Shown here: in pieces, positions 9,705 through 16,366 of the stretch
Layout of the letters: each line of letters starts with the position of its first letter
Numbering within the stretch: position 1 is the stretch's first letter
Assembly: GCF_016464385.1 (NCBI RefSeq)
Contig: NZ_JADMLH010000011.1
Span: 1-64,000 of the forward strand
Source of the DNA: Nucisporomicrobium flavum
Lineage (GTDB): Bacteria > Actinomycetota > Actinomycetes > Mycobacteriales > Micromonosporaceae
Length of the DNA: 64,000 nucleotides
Reading direction: 5' to 3'
The notes under the pieces: generated by a model
Databases searched by the model: none
What the model saw: the letters and a program-made list of their open reading frames with translations, nothing else
What the model was told of the DNA's origin: nothing
Position numbers and translations under genes: made by a program

Positions 9705-11084
9705 ATGAGACCGATCCGTGGCCGGCGCAGCTTCCTGCGTCCGGCGGCCGCCGCCACCGCCGTCCTGGCCCTGGTCGCCGGCCTGCTCACCGCCACGGCC
9801 GCGCCGTCGGCCGCCGTCGCCTCCGGGCCGGTCATCGATCAGAACTTCGCCGACCCGGACGTCATGAAGGTCGGCCGCACCTACTACGCGTACGCCACCA
9901 ACAGCGACGGCCGGAACATCAAGTGGGCCACCTCCACCGACCTCGTCAGCTGGACCGTGCAGGCGAGCGACGCGCTGCCGGCCCTGGGAGCCTGGGCGGA
10001 CCCGGCCTGGTCGTTCCCGCCCGGCGGGTCCGGTGACCACGGTGTCTGGGCGCCCGAGGTGTTCTCCACCGGGCCCAGGAGCTTCGTCATGTGGTACACC
10101 GCGCACGACCGCGCCTCCGGCAAGCAGTGCATCGGCGCCGCCACCGCCACCGCGCCCGGCGGGCCGTTCGTGCCGCGGGACACCTCGCTGGTCTGCACCC
10201 CGGAGACCGGTGGCGTGATCGACGCGTCCTCGTTCACCGAGAACGGGCGCCGCTACATCCTATGGAAGAACGACGGCAACTGCTGCGCCCAGGACACCTG
10301 GCTGCACCTGCAACAGGTCACCGCCGACGGGCTGCGCCGCACCGGCGCCGAGACCGAGCTGATCAAGCAGAACAAGCCGTTCGAGGGCACGCTCGTCGAG
10401 GCGCCGACGTTGTGGAAGCACGACGGCACGTACGTGCTGTTCTACTCCGCCAACTTCTTCGGCAACGGCAGCTACGTGAGCAGCTATGCCACGTCGACGC
10501 GGCTGCGCGGGCCGTACACCAAGGCGGAGGCGCCGCTGATGACCACCGACGCCTTCGCCGGCACCGTACGCGGCCCCGGCGGCCAGGACATCGTGGCCGG
10601 CCCGGACGGCGACCGGATCGTCTTCCACGGCTGGGACCCGACGTTCACGTACCGGGCGATGTACACGCAGCGGCTCGACTGGCAGGGCGGCCGCCCCATC
10701 GTGGAAGGCGCCAAGATCCGGTACGAGGCCGAGGACGCCGCCTTCACCCGCGCCAACGCCCGGTACGCGGCCGGCGGCGCCAGCAACGGCGTCGTGGTCG
10801 GCGGCATCGACTTCGACGACAGCCGGGTGACGTTCACCGTCTACGTGCCCCGGGCCGGCGCCTACCAGCTCTCCACCCGCTACGCCAACGGGTCCGACGC
10901 GGGCGCCGCCAGCCACACGCTGACCGTCAACGGCGCAGCCGCCGGCACCGTGGACTACCCGGTCACCGGCTGGGACAACTGGCAGGTCAGCGAGCGTACG
11001 GTCACCCTCGTGGCGGGGACCAACACCATCGCGTACGGCAAGGGAGCGAACTTCGCGGAGCTCGACGCGATCGACGTCGCCTGA
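9705..11084 (+). CDS. Secreted glycoside hydrolase family 43 with C-terminal carbohydrate-binding module
   Basis: 459-residue exported beta-glycosidase of the five-bladed propeller GH43 type, likely acting on arabinose- or xylose-containing plant polysaccharides. The N-terminus GRRSFLR followed by a hydrophobic run and an Ala-rich cleavage region fits a Tat signal peptide. Catalytic candidates in family order are the base Asp in NFADPDVMK (D50), the pKa-modulating Asp in GGVIDASSF (D173) and the acid Glu in GTLVEAPTLW (E232); WAPEV at 115-119 is also typical. From about residue 335, YEAEDA...GWDNWQ...NTIAY is a CBM6/CBM35-like beta-sandwich. The ATG follows a GGAGA ribosome site. Exact substrate cannot be read from sequence. 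Confidence 0.88.
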   Translation: MRPIRGRRSFLRPAAAATAVLALVAGLLTATAAPSAAVASGPVIDQNFADPDVMKVGRTYYAYATNSDGRNIKWATSTDLVSWTVQASDALPALGAWADPAWSFPPGGSGDHGVWAPEVFSTGPRSFVMWYTAHDRASGKQCIGAATATAPGGPFVPRDTSLVCTPETGGVIDASSFTENGRRYILWKNDGNCCAQDTWLHLQQVTADGLRRTGAETELIKQNKPFEGTLVEAPTLWKHDGTYVLFYSANFFGNGSYVSSYATSTRLRGPYTKAEAPLMTTDAFAGTVRGPGGQDIVAGPDGDRIVFHGWDPTFTYRAMYTQRLDWQGGRPIVEGAKIRYEAEDAAFTRANARYAAGGASNGVVVGGIDFDDSRVTFTVYVPRAGAYQLSTRYANGSDAGAASHTLTVNGAAAGTVDYPVTGWDNWQVSERTVTLVAGTNTIAYGKGANFAELDAIDVA

Positions 11085-11097
11085 GCCGTGGCGTGAC

Positions 11098-11123
11098 GGC
11101 CCGGCGGGGAATCCCGCCGGGCC
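11098..11123 (+). terminator. Strong hairpin terminator after GH43 gene
   Basis: Perfect 11-bp arms GGCCCGGCGGG / CCCGCCGGGCC with a GAAT loop, 13 nt after the GH43 stop. Confidence 0.75.
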
Positions 11124-11151
11124 GTGCGGGCCCGCCCTCTACGCTGGCGTG

Positions 11152-12003
11152 ATGAAGGTTCTGTCCATCCAGTCGGCGGTCGCCCACGGCCACGTCGGCA
11201 ACTCCGCGGCCGTGTTCCCGCTGCAGCGCATCGGCGTCGAGGTCATCCCGGTCTACACGGTCAACTTCTCCAACCACACCGGGTACGGCGCCTGGCGCGG
11301 GCCGCTGATCCCGCCGCCGGACGTGGCCGAGGTGCTGCTCGGCGTGGAGGAGCGGGGAGTGTTCCCGCAGATCGACGCGGTGCTCTCCGGCTACCAGGGC
11401 GGGGTGGGCATCGGTGACGTCATCGTCGACGCCGTACGCCGGGTCAAGGCCGCGAACCCCTCGGCGCTGTACGCCTGCGACCCGGTCATGGGCAACGCCA
11501 AGTCCGGATGCTTCGTCGCCCCGGAGATCCCCGACCTGCTCCGGGACCGCGTGGTGCCGGTGGCCGACATCATCACCCCCAACCAGTTCGAGCTCGGATA
11601 TCTGACCGGCACCGAGCCGGCGAGCCTCGAGTCGACCCTGGCTTCTGCCGACCTCGCCCGTGCCGCGGGCCCGTCGACCGTGCTCGTCACGAGCGTGGAG
11701 CGTCCCGACCGGGACGAGGGCACGATCGAGATGCTGGTCGTGGACCCCGCCGGCGCCTGGCTGGTGAGCACCCCGCACCTGCCGTTCAAGGCGAACGGCT
11801 CGGGCGACGTCACGGCAGCCCTGTTCACCGCCCACTACGTCGCGACCCGGGACGCGGCAGTGTCGCTGGAGCGTACGGCTTCGAGCGTCTTCGACCTGAT
11901 CGAGACGACGTACCGCTCCGGTGAGCGGGAGCTGCGGCTCGTGCAGGCGCAGGAGTTCTACGCCTCGCCGCGAATGCAGTTCAAGGCCGAACGGGTGCGC
12001 TGA
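11152..12003 (+). CDS. pdxY: Pyridoxal kinase
   Basis: 283-residue PfkB/ribokinase-superfamily enzyme that phosphorylates pyridoxal (and related B6 vitamers) with ATP in the PLP salvage pathway. The start MKVLSIQSAVAHGHVGNSA, the loop TVNFSNHTGYG, DPVMGN, ITPNQFELGYLTG and the catalytic GSGDVTAALF anion hole/base are all those of PdxY/PdxK. Length matches the family. A TACGCT -10-like box (11140-11145) lies 6 nt before the ATG, so the transcript is probably leaderless; a GTG at 11149 is the only close alternative start. The TGA stop is itself part of the tandem repeat that follows. Confidence 0.9.
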   Translation: MKVLSIQSAVAHGHVGNSAAVFPLQRIGVEVIPVYTVNFSNHTGYGAWRGPLIPPPDVAEVLLGVEERGVFPQIDAVLSGYQGGVGIGDVIVDAVRRVKAANPSALYACDPVMGNAKSGCFVAPEIPDLLRDRVVPVADIITPNQFELGYLTGTEPASLESTLASADLARAAGPSTVLVTSVERPDRDEGTIEMLVVDPAGAWLVSTPHLPFKANGSGDVTAALFTAHYVATRDAAVSLERTASSVFDLIETTYRSGERELRLVQAQEFYASPRMQFKAERVR

Positions 12004-12250
12004 GCTTCGGTCGCGCCCCGCCGCGCTGAGCCCTGCCGCGGTCCGCCGCGCTGAGCCTCGGTCGCGCCCCGCCGCGCTGAGCCGTGCCGCGCTGAGCCGT
12101 GCCGCGCTGAGCCGTGCCGCGCTGAGCCGTGCCGCGCTGAGCCGTGCCGCGCTGAGCACGCTGAGCCGTGCCGCGCCGTGCCGCGCTGAGCCGTGTCGCG
12201 GCCCGCCGCGGCCCGCCGCGCTGAGTCGTGCCGCGCTGAGCGCCGTCGCG
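12001..12250. repeat. 15-bp tandem repeat array beginning at the pdxY stop codon
   Basis: Five perfect consecutive copies of the 15-mer GCTGAGCCGTGCCGC occupy 12076-12150. Degenerate copies flank them from 12001 to about 12250, including two copies of a longer block centred on TCGGTCGCGCCCCGCCGCG near 12007 and 12059. The unit contains TGA, and in the pdxY frame the five units supply repeated stops. The array fills the whole gap between convergent pdxY and the GNAT-like gene. I see no spacers, so it is not CRISPR. Confidence 0.85.
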
Positions 12251-12260
12251 CCCCGGCCCG

Positions 12261-12938
12261 TCAGCGGACCCAGACCCGCAGCTCACCGACCGGCTCGAAG
12301 CCGCCGTCGAGCGCGGCCGCGAGCGCGTCTCCGCGTTCGTAGCCGACGAGCGGGCGGCCGGGGAAACACGCGTCGGCGACTTCGGCGAGCTCCGCCCAGT
12401 CGACCCGGTGGCCGGGTACGGCGTACACGTTCGAGACGTCGACGGCCCCGCTGCCGAGCCGGGCGACCGCGCCGGCGACGATGCGGTCGCCGGAGCGCCG
12501 GGCAAGGATGCGGAAGTGCGCCCGCTGCAGCAACGGCGGCAGAAGGACGTCGCTCGTGTCGTGCTGCCCGGTCCAGGCGGCGAGTTCGTCGGCGCCGGTC
12601 ACCGCGGCCCACCCGGCGGGCAGGTCCCTTCGGCCCGCCGGCCGGGCGGCGCGATGGATCCAGGTGGCCGCGAACAGCAGCCGCATGCCGTCGCCCGTCA
12701 GGTCCATGGTGGCGAAGCTGTCCTTGACCCCGCAGTGCTCCCGGCCCTGGAGCCGGGCGCGCACCAGGCCGGCGTCCACCGCGGGCTCGACGACCACGGC
12801 GTCCGAGTGCAGCGGGGGCGGCGGGCTGAGCGCGCTCCAAAGGCCGTCCACCAGGGTCGACCCGACGCCGTGGAGCGTGCAGAGGTCCTCGTACCACCCG
12901 ACGCTCGCGTCGACGGCGGCGCGAAGCCGTGGATCCAT
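12261..12938 (-). CDS. GNAT-fold-like protein of unknown function
   Basis: 225-residue protein starting at the ATG at 12938, chosen because GGGAGG lies 7 nt upstream; longer frames would cross the palindrome at 12957. The C-terminal half (RILARRSGDRIVAGAVARLG, SNVYAVPG, then LVGYERGDALAAALDGGFEPVGELRVWV) has the strand-turn-strand and final GF-pEPVGe-lrvw pattern of GNAT acetyltransferases. However, the acetyl-CoA loop (Q/RxxGxG/A) is not evident, so it may be catalytically inactive. It is divergent from a membrane protein/XRE pair and shares their palindromic control region. Function unknown. Confidence 0.65.
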   Translation of the reverse strand: MDPRLRAAVDASVGWYEDLCTLHGVGSTLVDGLWSALSPPPPLHSDAVVVEPAVDAGLVRARLQGREHCGVKDSFATMDLTGDGMRLLFAATWIHRAARPAGRRDLPAGWAAVTGADELAAWTGQHDTSDVLLPPLLQRAHFRILARRSGDRIVAGAVARLGSGAVDVSNVYAVPGHRVDWAELAEVADACFPGRPLVGYERGDALAAALDGGFEPVGELRVWVR

Positions 12939-12956
12939 GTCTGACCTCCCGGAGTC

Positions 12957-12982
12957 AAGTCCTCTTGACGTCAAGACGACTT
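12957..12982. promoter_or_regulatory. 26-bp near-perfect palindrome between divergent genes
   Basis: The left half AAGTCCTCTTGAC and right half GTCAAGACGACTT are reverse complements with a single mismatch and no spacer; the inner 14 bp TCTTGACGTCAAGA is perfect. It lies 19 bp upstream of the minus-strand GNAT-like ATG and 17 bp upstream of the plus-strand ATG at 13000. That is the expected place for an operator of the XRE repressor encoded two genes away. Confidence 0.65.
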
Positions 12983-12999
12983 TACACGATGCTGGACGC

Positions 13000-13491
13000 A
13001 TGACGACGACAATCCTTGACCGGGTCGTCCGGTGGAACCTTGATTTCGGCGGCGACATCTACGGTGACGAGCGCGAGCGCCTCCGGTGGTACGAGGGCAT
13101 GACAACGGCGGCCTCGTTGCACCACCTTCTGCTGCCGTGGGCCGCCGCCGTCATGGTCTGGGTGCTGGGCAAGCCGTCCGTGCTGCCGCTCGCGGTGATG
13201 CTGGCGGCGCTGTGGGTCCCCATGATGGTCGCGACGCTGTACGTGCGACACCGGCAGGTCGACACCACCCCGCGCAGCTGGAGTGCCAAGCGCATCGTCC
13301 TGCTCGTGGCCGGCGTCACTCCGTACGCGGTGTTCGTGGTCGGCGCGCAGTACGTCACCGATCCCGACGACTCCTCGTGGCTCGGCTCGGCCGTCGGCAG
13401 CGTCTTCGGCGCGCTCCTGGGCGTCGCGGCCGCGATCGTGAAGGGTCGCCGCCGCGCCCGGCAGGAGGCCCTGGCGGGGGACGAGGACTGA
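13000..13491 (+). CDS. Four-helix membrane protein paired with XRE regulator
   Basis: 163-residue protein with a charged N-terminus (MTTTILDRVVRW) and four predicted membrane helices: two near 35-80, one near 100-120 and one near 130-150. It ends in a basic cytoplasmic tail (KGRRRARQEALAGDED). I recognise no enzyme motif. Its TGA overlaps the ATG of the downstream XRE gene by one base (TGATG), so the two are translationally coupled. Small membrane proteins coupled to short XRE regulators are common in Gram-positive bacteria and often act as a sensor or target of the regulator; that role is inference. The upstream ATG-proximal sequence has no clear ribosome site. Confidence 0.75.
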   Translation: MTTTILDRVVRWNLDFGGDIYGDERERLRWYEGMTTAASLHHLLLPWAAAVMVWVLGKPSVLPLAVMLAALWVPMMVATLYVRHRQVDTTPRSWSAKRIVLLVAGVTPYAVFVVGAQYVTDPDDSSWLGSAVGSVFGALLGVAAAIVKGRRRARQEALAGDED

Positions 13492-13745
13492 TGACACCCG
13501 TCCCCGGCCCGGTCCGCTCCCCGGAAGCGGACGGTGCCGCCGGCATCCGCATCCGCGCCGCCCGCAAGGACGCCGGCCTGACCCAGCAGGGCCTGGCCGC
13601 CACCGTCCAGGTGAGCCGCCAGACCATCATCGCCATGGAGACCGGCGACTATGCCCCATCGGTCTACCTGGCCATCAAGGTCGCGAAGGCGCTGCGGTCC
13701 TCCGTGGAGGCGCTCTGGGACCCCGAGTGCCAAGGCCCGCCGTAG
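13491..13745 (+). CDS. Short XRE-family helix-turn-helix regulator
   Basis: 84-residue DNA-binding protein. IRIRAARKDAGLTQQGLAATVQVSRQTIIAMETGDYAPSV is a Cro/CI-type HTH with the QQGLA-VSRQTI recognition core, close to the YgzD/YozG class of about 70-residue regulators that follow a membrane gene. Translation is coupled to the upstream membrane protein by TGATG. The 26-bp palindrome at 12957-12982 is the natural candidate binding site, which would make the divergent GNAT-like gene part of the same regulon. It ends 23 nt before the convergent CHAT gene. Confidence 0.88.
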   Translation: MTPVPGPVRSPEADGAAGIRIRAARKDAGLTQQGLAATVQVSRQTIIAMETGDYAPSVYLAIKVAKALRSSVEALWDPECQGPP

Positions 13746-13768
13746 CCCGGCCTCCGGGTGCGAAACAG

Positions 13769-14635
13769 CTAGGGGGTGTCCGCGGGAGACGCCGGGTGAT
13801 CGAGGGAGGGGTGGTTGACGACGTTGCCGAAGATCGCGCCCTGGGCGATCGCGCCCGGCGCGGAGCTGGTGATGTTCTGCACCCAGCCCGGCGAGGTGGC
13901 CGCCGGCCGATCGTCGCGCTGACCTGCGGCGTCGGACCCCGCGGCGTGGGGCTCGGCATCGGGCGCGGCGTCGGCCCCGGCGGCGTCGGACCCGGCGGCG
14001 TCGGACCCGGAAGCCTCGGGCGCGGCGGCGTCGGACCCAGAAGCGTCGGTGCGGAGCAGATGCAGGGACGCCGCCGCGCCGTCCCGGGTGACCAGCTGCG
14101 GGATGTTCTCGCCAGGTATGCCCTCCAGCAGCAGCGTGGCCACCCCGAGCTCGAAAGCCTCCTGAACGCTCAGGCCGAATCCGAGCGCCCGGTAGAAGGC
14201 GCCGGCGAAGGCGATGGCCGCGCGGTCGCCGATGGCGCGGCTCATGCCGATCGTCACGTCGACGTGCTCCTTGATCGCCGCGGCCTGCGCGGCGCTGTGG
14301 CACGCGTTGAGGAGCACCACGCGGACGTCGCGCAGCACGCCGAGGATCCGGCGCAGCGCCTCCGGGCTGACCGGCCGGGTGCGCCCGTCGTCGCCGACGA
14401 AGCTGATCTCGCCCGTACGGTCGCCGTGACCGCTGACGTGGAGCACCTGCGGCCGATGTTCCAGCAGGCCCTGCACGAGATCGTCGGGGCGGGCGGCGAA
14501 CCACGGCACGAGCCGGATGTCGTCGCGGAACCCGGCGGCGCGGATGCTGCGCGTGACGTGCCGGACCTCCTCGTCCAGCCGCAGGGGAGCGGTGTCGCGG
14601 GGGTTCGCCGCGAGGAACAGGACGGTGATGGACAC
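13769..14635 (-). CDS. CHAT-domain caspase-like protease with low-complexity linker and C-terminal signalling-like tail
   Basis: 288-residue protein, GTG start at 14635. The CHAT domain fills residues 1-195 and keeps the His-Cys dyad of clan CD peptidases: H70 in LHVSGHG and C112 in LLNACHSA. Residues 198-250 are an Ala/Asp/Gly/Ser linker built from SDAAG-type repeats (15-bp period in the DNA, about 13960-14045). The last 35 residues are a conserved-looking patch, NITSSAPGAIAQGAIFGNVV (254-273), reminiscent of Gly/Gln-rich amyloid-type signalling motifs of actinobacterial effectors. It is the last gene of a minus-strand cluster with a STAND NTPase and two TPR proteins, suggesting an activatable protease effector. 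Activation mode and substrate are unknown. Confidence 0.85.
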   Translation of the reverse strand: MSITVLFLAANPRDTAPLRLDEEVRHVTRSIRAAGFRDDIRLVPWFAARPDDLVQGLLEHRPQVLHVSGHGDRTGEISFVGDDGRTRPVSPEALRRILGVLRDVRVVLLNACHSAAQAAAIKEHVDVTIGMSRAIGDRAAIAFAGAFYRALGFGLSVQEAFELGVATLLLEGIPGENIPQLVTRDGAAASLHLLRTDASGSDAAAPEASGSDAAGSDAAGADAAPDAEPHAAGSDAAGQRDDRPAATSPGWVQNITSSAPGAIAQGAIFGNVVNHPSLDHPASPADTP

Positions 14636-14673
14636 AACCGGAGCCTACGGCGGAATCCGGCCCGGTCGATACC

Positions 14674-14757
14674 GGCCGGCTCGCTGGGCCGTCACGCCGG
14701 GCCGTCACGCCGGCTCGCCGGGCCGTCACGCCGGCTCGCCGGGCCGTCACGGCCGCT
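14674..14757. repeat. 21-bp tandem repeat at the 3' end of the TPR gene
   Basis: Two full copies of a 21-bp unit starting GGGCCGTCACGCCGGCTCG (14699-14719 and 14720-14740), with partial copies on both sides. Each unit carries TCA (TGA on the minus strand); the copy at 14747-14749 is the stop codon of the upstream TPR gene. The array occupies most of the 111-nt gap before the CHAT start. Confidence 0.8.
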
Positions 14758-15733
14758 CGGAGAAGCCCGCTTCCACGGCGTTGAACCGCTCCACCGACAT
14801 TTCCCGGGAGATGTCGACCTCCATCCGTTCGGGACGGTCCAGTCCCTCGAGCAGGAGGCGGCCGGCGACCTCCATGCTCACCGATTCGGCCTCGTGCCCG
14901 AGGGTGTCGAGGACCCCGGAGTAGCGGACGAGCATGTCGCCGGCCAGGGTGCAGCGTCGCATCAGGTCGGCGCCGGCCGGCAGTTCGTGGACGGGGGTGA
15001 AGATGAGGCCCACGTCCGAGACCCGGAACCATTCGCCGAGCGAGTTCAGTGCCCGTGCACAGGCGCGCGACGCGGACTCGCGGCCGCCCTGCCGGTAGTC
15101 GGTGGTCGCCACCCGGGCCTCGGCCAGGCTCATCCATGCCGCGCAGTCCGCCGCGACGAACGGCGGTCCCAGCTCGTGGCACTCGTCGCTGAGCACCGCG
15201 GCCGCGGTGTAGTGCCCGATGGCCGCCTCCACCGCGCCGGACCGCCGGTGCCGGTCACCGATGCGCAGGCACAGGTCGATGGTCTCCAGCGCCTCCGACC
15301 GGCGTTCGGGACTCGAGCCGTCCAGGACCGTCGCGAGGCTCTCCCGCATGAGGTCCGAGCCCTGCCCGAAGGCCATGAGGAACGTCGTCTGCTCGAACGC
15401 GGTGAAGGCCTGCTCGGCCTCGGCCGGCATCTGCCCGGTCGCCTCCTCGGCGTCGTACGCGGTCACGACCGCCCGCGCCGCGTAGTGCAGCCAGGACAGC
15501 ACGTCCTCGTTCAGCCGGCTGAGGACGGCGGCGTTGTGCAGCACCACGATCAGCGCCGGCCGGTAGAGCGGGTCCATCCTGCACAGCTCGACGCATTCCC
15601 GGGCGGCCCGTTCCGCGGCGTTGAGCGCGGCCGCGTTACGCCCCGCACGGCTCAGCTCGGCCGCCTCCCGGCTGGTGGCCTGCATCTTCTCGAAGGCGCG
15701 CCGGATCTGGCGGTTCGACGCGGCGCCGGTCAC
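14747..15733 (-). CDS. TPR-like helical protein of the STAND/CHAT cluster
   Basis: 328-residue soluble all-alpha protein with GTG start at 15733 (VTGAASNRQIRR). Helical pairs such as AAALNAAERAARECVELCRMDP, LVVDGSSPERRSEALE-like segments and AIGHYTAAAVLSDE look like degenerate tetratricopeptide repeats; there is no signal peptide or membrane segment. No catalytic motif is visible. It lies between the small TPR gene and the CHAT protease on the same strand. Its start region (TGA.SNRQ.RR) is duplicated twice immediately upstream in the 53-bp repeat, and its 3' end opens the 21-bp repeat. Probably an adaptor or sensor linking the NTPase to the protease; inference from context. Confidence 0.75.
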   Translation of the reverse strand: MTGAASNRQIRRAFEKMQATSREAAELSRAGRNAAALNAAERAARECVELCRMDPLYRPALIVVLHNAAVLSRLNEDVLSWLHYAARAVVTAYDAEEATGQMPAEAEQAFTAFEQTTFLMAFGQGSDLMRESLATVLDGSSPERRSEALETIDLCLRIGDRHRRSGAVEAAIGHYTAAAVLSDECHELGPPFVAADCAAWMSLAEARVATTDYRQGGRESASRACARALNSLGEWFRVSDVGLIFTPVHELPAGADLMRRCTLAGDMLVRYSGVLDTLGHEAESVSMEVAGRLLLEGLDRPERMEVDISREMSVERFNAVEAGFSERP

Positions 15734-15839
15734 GAGGCGCTCCCGGCCCCGCGCCGGACCTGGCGGTTCGACCCGGCGCCGGTCACGAGGCGCTCCCGGC
15801 CCCGCGCCGGACCTGGCGGTTCGACCCGGCGCCGGTCAC
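15730..15839 (-). repeat. 53-bp tandem duplication of a stop/start junction encoding two coupled mini-ORFs
   Basis: Two copies of a 53-bp unit lie between two TPR genes. On the minus strand each unit begins with GTG and ends in TGA, overlapping as GTGA. The upstream gene stops at 15838-15836 while GTG 15839 opens an 18-codon frame ending at 15783. GTG 15786 opens an identical frame ending at 15730, and GTG 15733 opens the next real gene. Each mini-ORF starts with TGAGSNRQVRR, a copy of the downstream gene N-terminus, and ends GAGSAS, a copy of the upstream gene C-terminus. The ancestral junction was therefore a simple GTGA overlap that was duplicated twice. Confidence 0.85.
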
Positions 15840-16366
15840 GAGGCGCTCCCGGCCGGGGTGGGCCCGGGACGCCCGGCGCGGGCGGCGTCGTACAGCCGGC
15901 GGCAGTTCAGGGTCTCGGGGTGGCCGGCGCCCCGGAGCGACTCCAGCGCGGTCAGCGCGGCCAGGAGCAGCGGCTCGGCCCGGCCCGGGTCGCCGTCCCG
16001 CAGGTACGCCTCGCCCAGCCGGCCGGTCCACAGCACGGTCCGGTGGTGGTATCGGCCGTAGTACCTCCGGTGGTACGCCTCGAGCTCGCCGGCGACGGCG
16101 GCCGCGTCGCCCCACCGCCCCGCGGCGCAGTGGTCGGCGAAGAGGTCCGCCCGGTCCTGCCCGGTGGGCTGTTGCCGCCGGTCCGGCTGCTCGGGCGCGG
16201 CGGTGAACGCGGACGTGAGCGTCGCCTCGGCGGCGTCCCAGTTGCCGTCGTCGCTGGTTGCCGCGCTGTCGCCGACGGTCCGCACGGAGATGTCGACGAT
16301 CTGCGCGATGGTGGGCCGCTTCGCCGGCGTCCACCCCGGACCGGCCCGCCCGCTCTTCTCGGCCAT
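15836..16366 (-). CDS. Small TPR protein of the STAND/CHAT cluster
   Basis: 176-residue protein starting at ATG 16366, whose A is shared with the TGA of the upstream STAND gene (TGATG, coupled translation). The C-terminal half (LGEAYLRDGDPGRAEPLLLAALTALESLRGAGHPETLNCRRLYDAAR) matches the kinesin-light-chain-like TPR_12 pattern. The N-terminus (KRPTIAQIVDISVRTVGD) is unfamiliar. It ends GPTPAGSAS at a TGA that overlaps the first GTG of the 53-bp repeat. A scaffold or adaptor role in the cluster is inferred from the repeat type and coupling. Confidence 0.75.
   Translation of the reverse strand: MAEKSGRAGPGWTPAKRPTIAQIVDISVRTVGDSAATSDDGNWDAAEATLTSAFTAAPEQPDRRQQPTGQDRADLFADHCAAGRWGDAAAVAGELEAYHRRYYGRYHHRTVLWTGRLGEAYLRDGDPGRAEPLLLAALTALESLRGAGHPETLNCRRLYDAARAGRPGPTPAGSAS

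Noticed and set aside
6604..11084. Secondary-metabolite cluster around the SARP gene
   Set aside because: No polyketide synthase, NRPS, terpene or lanthipeptide genes are adjacent; neighbours are an RHS protein and a GH43 enzyme.
12001..12250. Possible CRISPR array
   Set aside because: The repeats are contiguous 15-bp units without unique spacers and no cas gene is near.
12965..12990. Promoter TTGACG ... TACACG for the membrane protein gene
   Set aside because: The spacer is only 12 nt, too short for a sigma-70-type promoter; the palindrome reading is better supported.
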